A DNA stretch of 64,000 bases from Anadara kagoshimensis (taxonomy: Eukaryota; Mollusca; Bivalvia; Arcoida; Arcidae), in assembly GCA_021292105.1 (NCBI GenBank), contig CM037871.1:16251960-16315959 (forward strand), given 5' to 3'. The position numbers and the translations under genes were made by a program. Below are positions 1 to 10,543 of the stretch, piece after piece (positions within the stretch are counted from its first letter, which is position 1; every line of letters begins with the position of its first letter). The notes under the pieces were generated by a model that was not told the origin of the DNA, ran no database searches, and saw only the letters and a program-made list of their open reading frames with translations.

Positions 1-406
1 CATAAATTTTCTATGTGCAAACAATTCCACAATAATTATTTTTGACTTTTCTTCTGCTCAAGGTATCAAGCCAAACTAAAATTATCAGAAACAAACAATT
101 TGTAAGAAATTTGAGATTTTAAATGACTAAATTATTATTTAAATTTCCAAATAAAACAAAAGGTGCCTAATATGGTGCTCAATTAACACAATAATTATAA
201 TAGTTCCCCATTAATTATGTAATATGACGTCATTACTAAATCACGAAAATCTCACCAATATATATCTCAGTATTTCACAAATACATCTCATTATTTCACA
301 TCTCATTATTTTACATCTCATTATGTCACAATTGCATCACATTATTTTACAATTACTCAATATAGCACCCAGTGCAGAATTTGCAGATTTAAATTTTAAA
401 TTTTAA
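1..406. repeat. AT-rich flank with short imperfect tandem repeats
   Basis: No gene is visible. Between about 258 and 351 a 15-17 base motif (ATCTCATTATTTCAC and variants) recurs about five times as an imperfect tandem array. A small open frame across it (224-406) is a by-product of the repeat: it is only Ile/His/Leu-rich. The stretch borders the LTR that follows and may be host DNA or more of the element. Confidence 0.5.
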
Positions 407-881
407 TGTAATTACTTTCTTTAATAAATTTAAGTATAGCAAGTGCTAAACTGTTTTTTTTTATTTATTTAAAATAAGTAAAATATGTACTCACACTACC
501 CATATCTTCAAAAATTCCTTTAAAATACATATATCAGCACCTCTGTCATTCTATCTGATCATGTCATACTCCCACCAAGTTAACTTTCACACCTTCTTTT
601 ATACCTTCAAAATCATTCATCCATCAAAAAAATCATGCACTCACACACTTAAACTATTTTATTGACAACATGAAAACTGGACTTCACATGGACAAGTTAA
701 ACTATTAGATAAAAGTACAAATGACCTAACAAAAATGATTACTGGACATTGATGAATTGGACATATAAAGATTGACACTTATTGATTTTAAGAGGTACCT
801 TTAGGGATAATTTTGGCCAAATTAAATTAAACAGATAGTTTTGGCTTAAACAAAATAAAATAAAATAATTACTGTAACACA
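407..881 (-). mobile_element. 3' LTR of a Gmr1-like Ty3/gypsy retrotransposon
   Basis: On the minus strand this block directly follows the polypurine tract after pol. It opens TGTGTTACAG and a plausible end is TAATTACA, giving TG...CA termini and about 475 bp. A TATA-like TATAAAAG lies at about 592-600 and an AATAAA polyadenylation signal at about 460-465, the order expected for U3-R-U5. The left boundary is inferred from the TG/CA rule alone, because no second LTR is available for comparison. No matching 5' LTR is found to the right of pol. Confidence 0.6.
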
Positions 882-893
882 TCCCCCCTCCTT
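882..893 (-). promoter_or_regulatory. polypurine tract (plus-strand primer of LTR element)
   Basis: On the minus strand it reads AAGGAGGGGGGA and lies between the pol stop at 913 and the start of the 3' LTR. This is the usual position and composition of the purine tract that primes second-strand synthesis in LTR retrotransposons. Confidence 0.65.
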
Positions 894-912
894 ATGAACT
901 GACCCCTCAGTT

Positions 913-3661
913 CTACAAAGTCGGACACCTAGAAAGTATATCGGCGCCTAAATTATTAATGTCTGTAATCGAACGCGTGCGAAACGAAAATTGCTGTAGA
1001 AATAAAGCCCACCTAGTGATACGCGGATTTTTGAACCGTGCGGTGTTCAAGAAAACAAGAGGTTTGTGGTCCGTCTCGAGGAAAAGTACGGCCATACAAA
1101 TACTTTGACAACTTGTCAACTGCCCAGACGATACTCAGACATTCCTTTTCAATGATGGAATAATTCTGTTCCCTATCCAACAACTTTCGACTAATGTAAC
1201 GAACTGGGTGATACAAAGCATTAAAATCTTGTAGTAAAACAGCCCCTACACCTTTATTTGAAGCATCTGTCCTTAATACAAATTCCAAATCAAAATCAGG
1301 AAGAATTAATATAGGCTTGGAAGATAGGATTCTTTGAATGGCTTCAAATGCTAACTGACAATCAGGAGTCCATTTGACAATTGAAGATTTCCCCTTTTTA
1401 GTTAAATCTGTGAGTGGAGCAAGTAAAGTAGCAAACTTTGATACAAAGTGTCTGTAATATGAACAAAACCCAATAAGACTGCGGACTTCCTTCTTTGTAA
1501 CTGGAACAGACATATTTAAACTTTGTCAATTTTTGAATCAGCAGGGCGTATACAACCTTCACCAACAACATGACCCAGAAATTCAATAGTAGTAAACCCA
1601 ATAGAAACTTGAAGGTCGAGCTGTGATATTTTCACTACGCAATCGATCCAAAAATGATCGTAAATGAACAAGATGTTGTTCCCAATTCAGAGAAAATATC
1701 AATGCATCATCAAAAAAATTGACTGTAAAATCCAAACCTTGAAGTAACAGTCTCATCATGCGTGCAAAACTAGCACAAGCTGTTTTTAAACCAAAGGCTA
1801 GAACAGTAAATTGAAATAAGCCCTGTGGAACTTGAAAAGCTGTGTAAGGACGCGATGGAACATCAAGAGGTATTTGCCAGTAACCTTTGGATAAATCAAC
1901 CTTGGTAAAATATACAAATTTACCTAATTTGTTAAAGAGATCCTCTGGATTAGGAATAGGTTCAGAATCGAAAATTGTGTGTTGATTGATAGCTCTCAAA
2001 TCTAGAATAAAGCGATTAGAACCGTCCTTCTTTTTAAGAAGCAAAACAGGTGAACAGTACGGAGATGTTGATGGTTCAATGACACCTAACTTGAGCATGG
2101 CCTCTACTTCATTTTTGATGACTTCCTGAGTAGAATAAGGTAATGGATAAGGCTTGACATTGATTGGTTCACTAGTAGACAACTTGATAGAATGAGTGAC
2201 TAACTTAGTACGACCTGGCACATCAGTAAAAACATCATGAAATTCTGACAGCAAAGATGAAATTGACTGCTTTTGTTCAGGATTTAAGTTAGGATTAATA
2301 ACTACATCCTTATAAGTCTCAGTGCTGACAATAGATGGTAACATGAGTGGAACTGAAGTGTAAACTGGATCTTCCCCCGGAATTGGAAAAATAGCACAAA
2401 CTGAAGAAATAGCACGATCTCTATTTTGTAGGATAGGATCACGTGAGTGATATTCCTTAAGCATATTGATATGAAAAACTTTAGTTTTTGAATCCAATTG
2501 AATGATGTAATCACATGCACCTTGCTTAGACACAACTGAATAAGGTCCTTTCCATTGCATTAGAAGCTTATTTTGAGAAGTAGGAAGTAACACTAACACT
2601 TTGGATCCGACCTTGAGATTACGTAAACGTGAACGACGGTCATAAAGTAACTTAGTGCGCTTTTGTGACGCCTGCAATTTAGAATAAACTAAATCACAAC
2701 TGTTGCTAATCTTTTCCTTGAGGTCTAGCACATACTGATATGATGTAACAACTTTGGGATCTGTAGATTTCCCCTTCCACACTGAATAAAGTAATGACAG
2801 AGGGCCTCTAGGAGTTCTACCATATAATAGTTCAAAGGGAGAAAACCCAGAAGAATCTTGAGGAACCTCACGATAAGCAAACAATACAGGATTGATGAAA
2901 CGATCCCAGTTCTGAGGTTGTTCAATGACTAGCTTAGATAGCATCTTTTTGAGTGTGCCATTAAATCGCTCTACTAGTCCATTCGTAGCGGCATGATAAG
3001 GAGAAGTACGAAGATGTTGTACACACAACAAATCCATGATTTCAGAAAATAAACCAGAAGTAAATTGAGAACCTCGGTCAGTAAGAATTTTTTCAGGAAT
3101 ACCAAGGCGTGAAAAAATTTCCATCAGAGCATCAGCAACTTCAACAGTACCAATAGACTTAAGAGGAATAGCTTCCGGATACTTAGTAGTATAGTCAATA
3201 AAAGTTAAGATGTAACGATGACCGGAAGAAGATGGAGGATCAATAGGTCCAACAATATCTATAGCCACCCGCACGAATGGTTCCTTAATAACTGGTAAAG
3301 GATAAAGTGGAGCCTTAAGTGGTTTACGACTAGATACAACTTTCTGACAAATGTCACAACTTGTACAAAAACGCTTGGTATCTGCTGCTACACCAGGCCA
3401 GTAAAAATAATTAAGAATCCTATTGAGAGTTTTAGCATATCCCATATGACCAGCCATAAGTGTTTCATGTGCTAATGACAAAATCTTTTGTCGTAACACA
3501 ATGGGAACTACTAATTGAATGAACTGCTTCTTATCAAATGTGGTAAATTTTCGGAACAATAAACCATTCTCAACATAGAACCAAGCAGAACCAATTTTCT
3601 TCTTCTCACCAATTTTGTTATTAGCCTTCCTAAAACAAGGACTAAGACTAATCTTTAAAAA
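913..3661 (-). pseudogene. Gmr1-like Ty3/gypsy pol, integrase before reverse transcriptase, frameshifted and 5'-truncated
   Basis: A long frame (3,559-1,583, 658 residues from a non-ATG codon; open codons run back to about 3,661) holds an H2C2 zinc finger (residues ~31-71), a DDE integrase core with D101, D161 and E197 (D-x35-E), and a GPY/F-type motif (QWKGPY). It then continues, without a stop, into a reverse transcriptase with VDLSKGYWQ and an FFDD catalytic box. The RT thumb and RNase H follow in other frames at 1,601-1,013 and 1,119-913. Three breaks are visible: near 1,608, near 1,519 (one base lost, creating a TAA) and near 1,083. Ordinary Ty3/gypsy elements place integrase last; the INT-RT-RH order is that of the Gmr1 lineage. 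Protease and gag are missing, so the copy is truncated at its 5' end. It cannot be autonomous. Confidence 0.88.
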
Positions 3662-3722
3662 AAATTAATTGTTATCAACGGCTCGGCAGATTGGCAACAA
3701 CTTAATTTTTTTTTTAAAGAAA
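3650..3722. repeat. imperfect inverted repeat at the truncation point of pol
   Basis: An A-rich arm (CTTTAAAAAAAATTAATTG) and a T-rich arm (CTTAATTTTTTTTTTAAAG) flank about 28 bases of mixed sequence and could form a hairpin. It coincides with the end of recognisable integrase coding sequence. It may be the scar of the truncating event or the end of another element. Confidence 0.4.
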
Positions 3723-3984
3723 AAAAAAACAACACACATATACAAAATGTTCATAATTATTCAGGAATTTCTATTTATAAACTACATTCATCACAATACT
3801 CAAAACTTCAAATACAGATTGCCAAATCCATCATAGTTCATCTTCAGAACAATTTAACTCTTCTCAATGTCCGATTCACAATAATACATCAATTCAATTC
3901 AGTTCGATTTTCACTTCACAGTTCAATAATTTCACTGTATCTCAATATTACAATTCATTTCAGCTCTATATAATCTATAAGTTT
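3723..3984. other. unassigned AT-rich stretch
   Basis: About 260 bases lie between the truncated retroelement and the start of the repeat-unit fragment. It begins with a run of A and is rich in CAATTCA-like words. I see no gene, terminal repeat or similarity to the corresponding position of copies 1 and 2, where different sequence precedes the shared block. It could be non-coding 5' sequence of the retroelement or an older insertion. Confidence 0.35.
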
Positions 3985-5113
3985 CATATTTTTCAATTGA
4001 TTTCTTCATGTCTAAATATGCCTATTCCATACAATTACAGCCATAGGTATTATTGTGTTAAATAAATCAAAAGAAACCTACAAATCCATTCCGTATTTGT
4101 CTTTCACAGGTATGAAGTTCTGTTCCATGTTTTAATGGAGCAGTAGGGAGAGCAACATTATTAACATTTGCATATATATTGTTTCCTATTTTATTCTGTA
4201 GCATTTGCAAATTTGAAAAAATTGGAAAGACAAGAATCTAGATATGAGTCTGCTGGATATTGTCTGCAATTCACAGTTTGTTTGTTACTAAATTGTTCAA
4301 CCCCTCGGGTGTACTGCATGGGAACTTATAATGGATTCTTATTATCCTTTACTCGTCTGTTGGGGGTATTTATTCCAAAAAACGATATTAAACTAATTGG
4401 AGGTGCTGAAACTAGAAGAGAATACAGTGTCACTTTTTCATGTTGTAATTTCACGTGTTTAGCTTAACGTTTAAAAGTTTTTTTTTTCAACAAAGATCGG
4501 TATGTTTGTTTTGATGGATGATTAGATGAACAACAGTATTGAAACATGATGTGATACTGTCTGAAACACTGAATTTTAAACAATAAAAATAGTTCATAAC
4601 TCATAGCATTCATTATAGATGTTTAATCTTTATGTCAATAAAAAACGCATTTAACGGATTAATTTGTCTGGTGACTCCAATTTCTAAATTACAGTGGTTC
4701 CAATACCGAATGTTTTTTATATAATGGCTACAATCTCTTTCCTATTTTAAATGTGTTTTAAAAAAGAGGAATGCTGTAGTTTTTGTAAACATGACACTGA
4801 ACAAGTTATTCTTTTTTTCGGGAATGTAAATAAAATAATTTGGAAGATTTTGAAAAATTATCTTTTATCGAATGCTGTTTTTTTCCAGATATAACAAAAT
4901 GAATTATTTGGTATTTCAGATCGTTTAATAGAGTTAAAACTGATATCCAAATGCATGTTGTATATTATATAAATACAGCCCGCTGTCAATATAGTTAGCA
5001 ATAGGTAAACAAAAGTTAAAAATTAATATAAAAATAAAATATAAGATATACAAAATAAGATATGATAAAGATCCGTCCGATATATATGCGACTTATCTAT
5101 CATTACATTAACA
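3985..5113 (+). repeat. right-hand end of the large repeat unit, copy 0
   Basis: This 1.1-kb block is collinear with about 39,575-40,860 (copy 1) and, as far as the window runs, with 63,540-64,000 (copy 2). Shared landmarks include GGAGAGCAACATTATTAACA-like text near 4,150, CAACCCCTCGGGTGT near 4,300 and ATGCGACT-ATCTATCATTAC near 5,090. Similarity stops sharply at about 5,113. Within the first 300 bases copy 0 shares many bases with copy 2 against copy 1. The 99-residue open frame at 4,168-4,467 is not kept in the other copies, so I do not call it a gene. Confidence 0.8.
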
Positions 5114-5270
5114 TGAAATTTCTAATGTGAATTTCACGTGAAAAAATATAAATGACATGCAAATTGAAAAAAAAAATATCACCAAGCATAAACTTTTGTT
5201 ATGAATTGATACCTTGTAATACAGATATTAGATTTTTTCTTGTAAATGCACACATTTTTGAAAAAAAAAA

Positions 5271-5395
5271 TTCACGTGAAATTCACATGAAACATTTCAC
5301 GTGAAATTCACATGAAACATTTCACGTGAAATTTACATGAAATATTTCACGTTAAATTCACATGAAATATTTCACGTTAAATTCACATAAAAAAC
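5271..5395. repeat. 25-bp tandem array with CACGTG palindromes
   Basis: Five head-to-tail copies of a 25-base unit start at 5,271, 5,296, 5,321, 5,346 and 5,371. The unit contains TTCACGTGAA followed by TTCACATGAA, so each copy carries two near-palindromes. The last two copies have decayed to CACGTTAA. A shorter relative lies at 5,110-5,150 and another at 18,275-18,350. CACGTG is an E-box, but the context is repeat DNA, so regulatory use is not implied. Confidence 0.85.
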
Positions 5396-5884
5396 TTCAA
5401 GTTGATAAAATATGTAAAAAAAAACATTGTTTGATGTTGTCTGAATTGTATGTCTATATCTGGAATTTCTATTAAAGAGAGTAAAGAGGAAGGGCGGGTA
5501 GGTATGGTAAATTATGAAGCTTTACATTGCTAAAAATGAAAGTATTTGATTATTGGGCACTCTCCCAGTGGTATTTATGTATAATGATTACAAAGTCAAT
5601 ACAACAGGTTTGCTTGTTAAAGTAACTTTCAAAATTAATGGGGGGTTGTCATCATATCACCTTCATGACAGTTTAAATCGAATATCGTAAAAAATAAACC
5701 ATGCCAATCACTGTTTGCTGAAGAACACTAGCAACAGGAAAAAATGTAGGAATATAATGTAGTGGGGTGTTTAATAGAGAAGGAAAATAAAACTGTGATC
5801 TTGCATAATTATACATAGCCTGAAGGCAAAACTGCATATTTTCAATAGGGCTTCTAGCTGTTCAAACTCTGTTTTTTTTCACTC

Positions 5885-5949
<65 letters not shown>

Positions 5950-6744
5950 CTATTATTATCATTCTATTAATGAAAATAATAATAATCTCTTATTCCAATA
6001 TAGTATACAACACAAAACTGTAAATGCCATACTTTAGTCAAGTAATTAAAGCATACATATTGGGTGCTCATGTTGTCTGCAGAAACTACTTATGATAACA
6101 GCAAGTTCGCTCTTCAGTTTTTGAGGAGAGGAAATTTCATCATTGCAAAATGATGCAGCAGTTTTAGGTTGCAGAGGATTTTCAGTTTGAAAAGGGACTT
6201 TAATTGAAAAATCAGAGTATATAATGTACCAGTAGTGTAGATTATTATGCATGGGGAAAATTTCATACAAATGTATTGCTTGTTTTGAACTGAAACCCAA
6301 AAAAACTAATCAAGCTAGACTGGTCAGTACCAATGATGGTTTTTAGCAGACGACAACAGGACTAATGACCAGTGATTGCCATTGGTAAGCAGTGAGACTT
6401 AACCTGAAGATCATTAATGGCACAGACATCAAGATAACAATGGTAAGTTGAATCAATGGACACCAAGCCAATGTTTAATACAGCAGGGATGGAAATTAAC
6501 AGGAACCCAGTAGCCCATGACTACTAAAAATCACTCTGGGTCCCTTAATGTTTACACATTTTAGCTATTTATTACTATTACATTTTTTTCTGGAGTAAGC
6601 TGGGCCCCTAATTCAAAAAAGTAAAGCTGATACAGTGCATGTGGTGACATTCATAATTTTTTATTCACCTTTAGAAAAATTCAAGTAGGTCCAAGAATCT
6701 TTTTAGGTTTTGATGGACTCGGACTTTTATTGTCTATAGAAAAA
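5396..6744. other. no gene recognised; mixed repeat DNA
   Basis: Apart from the ATA/TTA microsatellite I see no coding region with a recognisable product. An 84-residue minus-strand open frame (6,046-6,300) has no motif I know and no conserved partner in the window. The stretch 6,300-6,470 contains alternating ACTGGTCAG/GACCAGTG words that look repetitive. Confidence 0.4.
5886..5960. repeat. ATA/TTA trinucleotide microsatellite, self-complementary
   Basis: A run of (ATA)n switches at about 5,929 into (TTA)n. The two halves are complementary and could fold back. Confidence 0.9.
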
Positions 6745-6910
6745 AGATGTCACCCGTATTTGTTTACATGGCAGTGTAGCTAGCTAAACAGGAAGTGGTT
6801 ACCCATCAAGCGTACACAGCTTCATTTTCCTAGTTCAAGGTCACATGGTTGTCATTTAAAAGTTTTTACTTTTACTAAATGCTTCTTGATTGTGATTTGG
6901 GCAAGTATTA
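6745..6910 (-). repeat. dispersed GGAAGGGTAA-type module, diverged
   Basis: Inverted, degenerate copy of the module described at 29,995-30,240. It keeps TAGCTAGCTAAACAGGA, the TTCCTAG-type middle and the ATTGTGAT end that matches the AATCACAATCC start of other copies. No coding capacity. Confidence 0.6.
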
Positions 6911-6930
6911 CACACAGGATGAAATACCAT

Positions 6931-7117
6931 CTATGAGCCACCTATAAGCCATGCTTATAGGAGCTTATAGATTGGCTTATAGGAGCTTATACGTGGTTTA
7001 TAGGTGGCTTATAGGACCTCCATATGTAAGCCATCTATAAGCCATCTATAAGCCTGGCTTATTGGCACTCAAAATATAAGCCACCTATAAGCCATGCTTA
7101 TAGGTGGCTTATAGACT
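6931..7117. repeat. fold-back array of GGCTTATAGGTGGCTTATAG motifs
   Basis: A 10-12 base motif (GGCTTATAGRTG) repeats in both orientations: the left part reads CTATAAGCC and GGCTTATAG alternately and the outer parts are mutually complementary. The array shares the word CACTCAAAATATAAG (as its complement) with the array at 16,691-16,876, so the two are inverted relatives. Both are followed by a short GACTG/GACAG-TTT tail. No ORF. Confidence 0.85.
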
Positions 7118-7167
7118 GTTTCTATTTCTAAATAAAATCATCGCCGTGTACTTACATTATGGAAGTC

Positions 7168-7177
7168 TTATTTATAT

Positions 7178-7208
<31 letters not shown>

Positions 7209-7319
7209 TTCGGTTTGTAAATATGAGAAAAAATTATATGACAAAAAATCAAAGGAGAAAATGCGCACATTTAAATATAATGACCGGCAGTAAAATTTTT
7301 ATTATTGTTAGTTTTCAAT

Positions 7320-7366
<47 letters not shown>

Positions 7367-7478
7367 TTCGGTTTGTGTATATGAGAAAAATTATATGACA
7401 AAAAATCATAGGAGAAAATGCACACTTTACAATATAATGACCGGCAGTAAAATTTTTATGATTGTTAGTTTTCAATTT
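7168..7478. repeat. tandem duplication of ~150 bp led by TTTA repeats
   Basis: Two adjacent units (7,168-7,319 and 7,320-7,478) each start with (TTTA)n and continue CGGTTTGT, ATGAGAAAAA, ACCGGCAGTAAAATTTTTAT and GTTAGTTTTCAATT. They differ by a few substitutions and microsatellite length. The open frame starting at 7,305 is a low-complexity translation of the array. Confidence 0.9.
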
Positions 7479-7620
7479 AACAAATAAAATAAATAAAAAA
7501 TCATATAAATTATCAAATAAATAAATAAATAAATAAAAAACATTATCATATAAATTAATAAATAAATAATCAAATAAATAAATAAATAAATATCTATAAA
7601 TAAATAAATAAATAAATAAA
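7479..7620. repeat. (AAAT)n microsatellite tract
   Basis: Interrupted runs of AAAT/AAATA cover most of this stretch. No gene. Confidence 0.85.
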
Positions 7621-7727
7621 CCACAATTTCATAGACAAAATTGGTACATCCATTTGCACTATCTTCTTCATGTAATAATATCTGGATCGATCCAGTAAAA
7701 TAACTTGTATTCTCTGATCATGTTGTT

Positions 7728-7773
<46 letters not shown>

Positions 7774-8300
7774 CGGAGCTGAGAGTTGTCTATCGGAACT
7801 TTTTCCCAAAAGCGAAAACTATAAGCATGATTTTCTAATCATAGAATAGGTCCGCAATCCAAGTTAACGAATTTCGGGCTAAAAAGGTTGTGATTTATAA
7901 TGAAACAATTAAAAAGAAAAAACGAACATTCTTATCACTTATTTTATTTATTTATTTTAAGTAAATAATCGTTTTAATTTGTTTTCGTGCCGAAAAAGGT
8001 GTTCTCTTTGTGTTTCCGTTTCAACTGACGGCCGCCACATCATAACTAGCAAAATCTTGATCTCACTGCCTTGGTTCACATCCTTCGAGAAAATCTAGTG
8101 TGAGAAAACTCGTTTGTCGAATATTGGTTCTAACCTCAGTGCACTTCGATTACCTTCACTATCCTCTACACAAGACTATACAATTTTGTTACAAACTGAC
8201 AAAATATTAAACTGGGACAGGCCATAATCTCAGAAAATTTGTCAGTTCGCGCAGGTTGTACATTCTTGACCATTCTAGAATTCTTATTCATTGAATCAAA
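7621..8300 (+). repeat. dispersed repeat R1, copy A
   Basis: This block is collinear with about 11,590-13,080. Shared anchors are TCTGGAT-GATCCAGT near 7,680, the GA tract context, GAGAAAACTCGTTTG near 8,105 and TTACAAACTGACAAAA near 8,190. The second copy is longer because a SINE lies within it. I cannot assign R1 to a family; no ORF with a recognisable domain is present. Confidence 0.65.
7731..7771. repeat. (GA)n microsatellite
   Basis: About 20 uninterrupted GA dinucleotides lie inside repeat R1. A Leu-Ser open frame on the opposite strand is an artefact of it. Confidence 0.95.
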
Positions 8301-8579
8301 TAATGATATAAGTGAAATAACCTTGACACAGGAATGATACTCTATACTCTGCTATCCCGTTATCCTGATTATGTTGAGAAAAAAGTAAAAAAGTTTTCTC
8401 CAGAAATATATTAAATGGTGTTGTTCAAACACAAAAAGATATTAGCAGTCTACAGCTGACGTTGGAATATTGTCATATCTAGGAGAGAAAGAGAGAGATA
8501 GAGGAAAGAGAATTTGGATTTGCAGTGTCGTGTACTTTTTTCGTTCTGTTTAAAAATAATTCAAAAATGGTATATCATG
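8301..8579. other. unassigned stretch between repeats
   Basis: AT-rich sequence with a short GA-rich run near 8,480-8,510; no gene or clear repeat boundary seen. Confidence 0.3.
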
Positions 8580-9720
8580 CAGTGTCAAATCCAGCGAGAT
8601 GGAGGTAGGTGGGCGGGGAGGGAGACACCCCAACATTTGCCCCTGCTTTTCGACTTTTTTCCCTCTCGCTTAACGCAAATTGTCAAGCAACCAGTGGATG
8701 GACCAGTTAATTAGTGGTACTGATTAATTAATTCGTGTACAGGTAGAAAATTGCAATCGGATGATGATGTAGTAATGTGCCAGTTCGCTTAGATATGAAA
8801 GAATTCAGGTAGTGCTGACCAATCTTAGGTGATAATGTTATTTACCTGATCACTTAGGCATAAAAGAACCCAGTTAGTATCAGTAAATGACGTTAATTAA
8901 TAATACTAATTAAAATACTTTTGTCTTGTCAGAAAGCATGAATTTTAAACAGGGTTGTTATCAGTACTTCAAAAATAATTCCCAGTATTCAAGGACAGAT
9001 TCCATAAAGAGTGATTCCATTAATCATAAATGAATAATTGAATCTGTCTTTTGGGACCAAGGGTCAGGGCCCAGAGAGAAAGAGAGAGAAAGAGAGAGAG
9101 AAGGACCTAATTAGAATGATATATTTTTAGCACATAAGATTATTTTTTTTTGTATATTTTTATAGCGCAAAGTTCTATTTTCATATAAAAGTCCGAACTT
9201 TTGTACATTTTTTGTACATTTTCTTTATTTTTAATTGGTTTTAATAGATAAATTCCGTCTCATTTGACTTTTTATTCTATCCGTCCGTTATTGGCTTTAT
9301 GGAACAAATCTAAAATGATAAGTGCTATTTCTGGTAAAAAGGGTTCTTGTGTGTTATACCATTATACTGACTATTTAATATAAAATTTACTTGAATGTTC
9401 AGATGGATGTCATACAGATAATTTTAAACAGGTGTGGAAAAAAGGGGGAGGAAGGAGACCTACCACTTCGGTAGCAGCCAACTCAGTTGGTAGAGTGTCG
9501 ACTGTCCGCTCCAGAAGTGGAAGGTCGCGGGTTTGGTCTCTGGCCGGGTCTGATCCAGAACTTGAAAAAGTTTAGTGACTATTCACTTGGATCTGCTTTT
9601 GAGTATGACAAAGGTAATATTTTTTTAAACAGTTCTACCAGATTTATAACAGTAGGAAATGTCGCTAGTTCTACTGTTTCAATTTGTAAAGAGCACTATT
9701 ATTATAATATTTAACATGTG
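8580..9720 (+). mobile_element. hAT-like non-autonomous element, copy A, right end lost
   Basis: The left end reads CAGTGTCAAATCCAGC, a decayed form of the CAGTGGCGGATCCAG end seen at 14,936. From here to about 9,560 the sequence is the reverse complement of 13,960-14,936, including a C/G-rich terminus, the GA tract at 9,070-9,100 and an internal tRNA-like SINE head. The opposite terminus seen in copy B is missing and the copy ends near the CT tract. No transposase is encoded. Assignment to hAT rests on the CAGGGGCG-type ends alone. Confidence 0.6.
9474..9548 (+). mobile_element. tRNA-Lys-like SINE head inside the hAT-like element
   Basis: AACTCAGTTGGTAGAG is a good pol III A box and GGGTTTGGTCTC an acceptable B box, 45-50 bases apart. 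The order and spacing are those of a tRNA gene, but the acceptor stem is not complete, so this is a SINE head and not a working tRNA. The same head occurs inverted and duplicated in copy B (13,930-14,120). Confidence 0.7.
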
Positions 9721-9721
9721 C

Positions 9722-9725
<4 letters not shown>

Positions 9726-9785
<60 letters not shown>
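9726..9785. repeat. (CT)n microsatellite
   Basis: About 30 CT dinucleotides separate the hAT-like element from the composite element that follows. Confidence 0.95.
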
Positions 9786-9791
<6 letters not shown>

Positions 9792-10287
9792 AACTGAATT
9801 AATTTCTTATACATCGTTTCCCTCATAAAATAGTCATTTAAGTTAAATGGGATATTTTGAAGGATAGATTAAGAATATAACAAATTATCATTAAAACTCG
9901 TCCTTCCATTATGTACAGATTATTAAATGTCGCTCGTACAATATTAAAGTTGTTTATCAAACAAGAAAATAAGTATTGGTATTACAACAAAAATGTAACT
10001 AAATTATAAAAGACAATTATAAATAAAATTTACTTAAAAAATATTGTTTTAATTTCAAGAATTATTGAAATATTTTAATAAAAAAGAAGTAGTATGATTA
10101 AGATTATACAAATAGAAATGGATATCTGATCGATAATTGATCTTTATAAAAGTGATGTTTGCCAGTCAGATAAATAAGTGTATTACAGGTAAAGTTTTGT
10201 TATGCCCATCTTCCTTTGATCAGAAATCTTAAGTCATTTAGATTAACCTAAAAATTATTCCTCTCATGAATGAAAGAGCATACTATA

Positions 10288-10288
10288 C

Positions 10289-10322
<34 letters not shown>
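10288..10322. repeat. (TAA)n microsatellite
   Basis: A run of TAA units at a fixed place in the composite element; the related copy at 16,020-16,060 has the same tract. Confidence 0.9.
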
Positions 10323-10323
<1 letters not shown>

Positions 10324-10453
10324 TATTTTTAAAATGGAGTAAAACATTTTATGTATGTATTTTATTATTAAATCTAAAAGATTTAGAGCTAGTCACGTGA
10401 TCCTTAGGCTACCGGGTACTGATATAGTTTAAAAATATAAGATGCATATTCAT

Positions 10454-10543
10454 GTCCTCCGTGGCCTAATGGATAAGGATGTAGAGTCAGGAAAGGATGT
10501 AATCTGGGGAACTAAGGGTAGTGAGTTCAAGTCCCGCTGCGAG
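10454..10543 (+). mobile_element. tRNA-Arg-like block (SINE-type pol III head)
   Basis: It starts GTCCTCCGTGGCCTAATGG, which closely matches the 5' half of animal tRNA-Arg with its A box, and ends GAGTTCAAGTCCC, a good B box. The middle is longer than in a tRNA and no anticodon stem-loop can be drawn with confidence. I read it as a tRNA-derived block and not a functional tRNA gene. Relatives: 16,218-16,309, 33,550-33,632 and 57,621-57,699. Confidence 0.75.

Noticed and set aside
4168..4467. 99-residue frame in unit copy 0
   Set aside because: The corresponding sequence in copies 1 and 2 is frameshifted; no domain.
5271..5395. CRISPR-like array
   Set aside because: Units are contiguous with no unique spacers, and the DNA is eukaryotic.
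7305..7487. Phe-Ile-Tyr-Leu repeat frame
   Set aside because: Translation of a TTTA microsatellite.
10454..10543. functional tRNA-Arg gene
   Set aside because: A and B boxes are good, but the spacing is too long and no anticodon stem-loop or full acceptor stem can be drawn; it recurs inside a repeat family.
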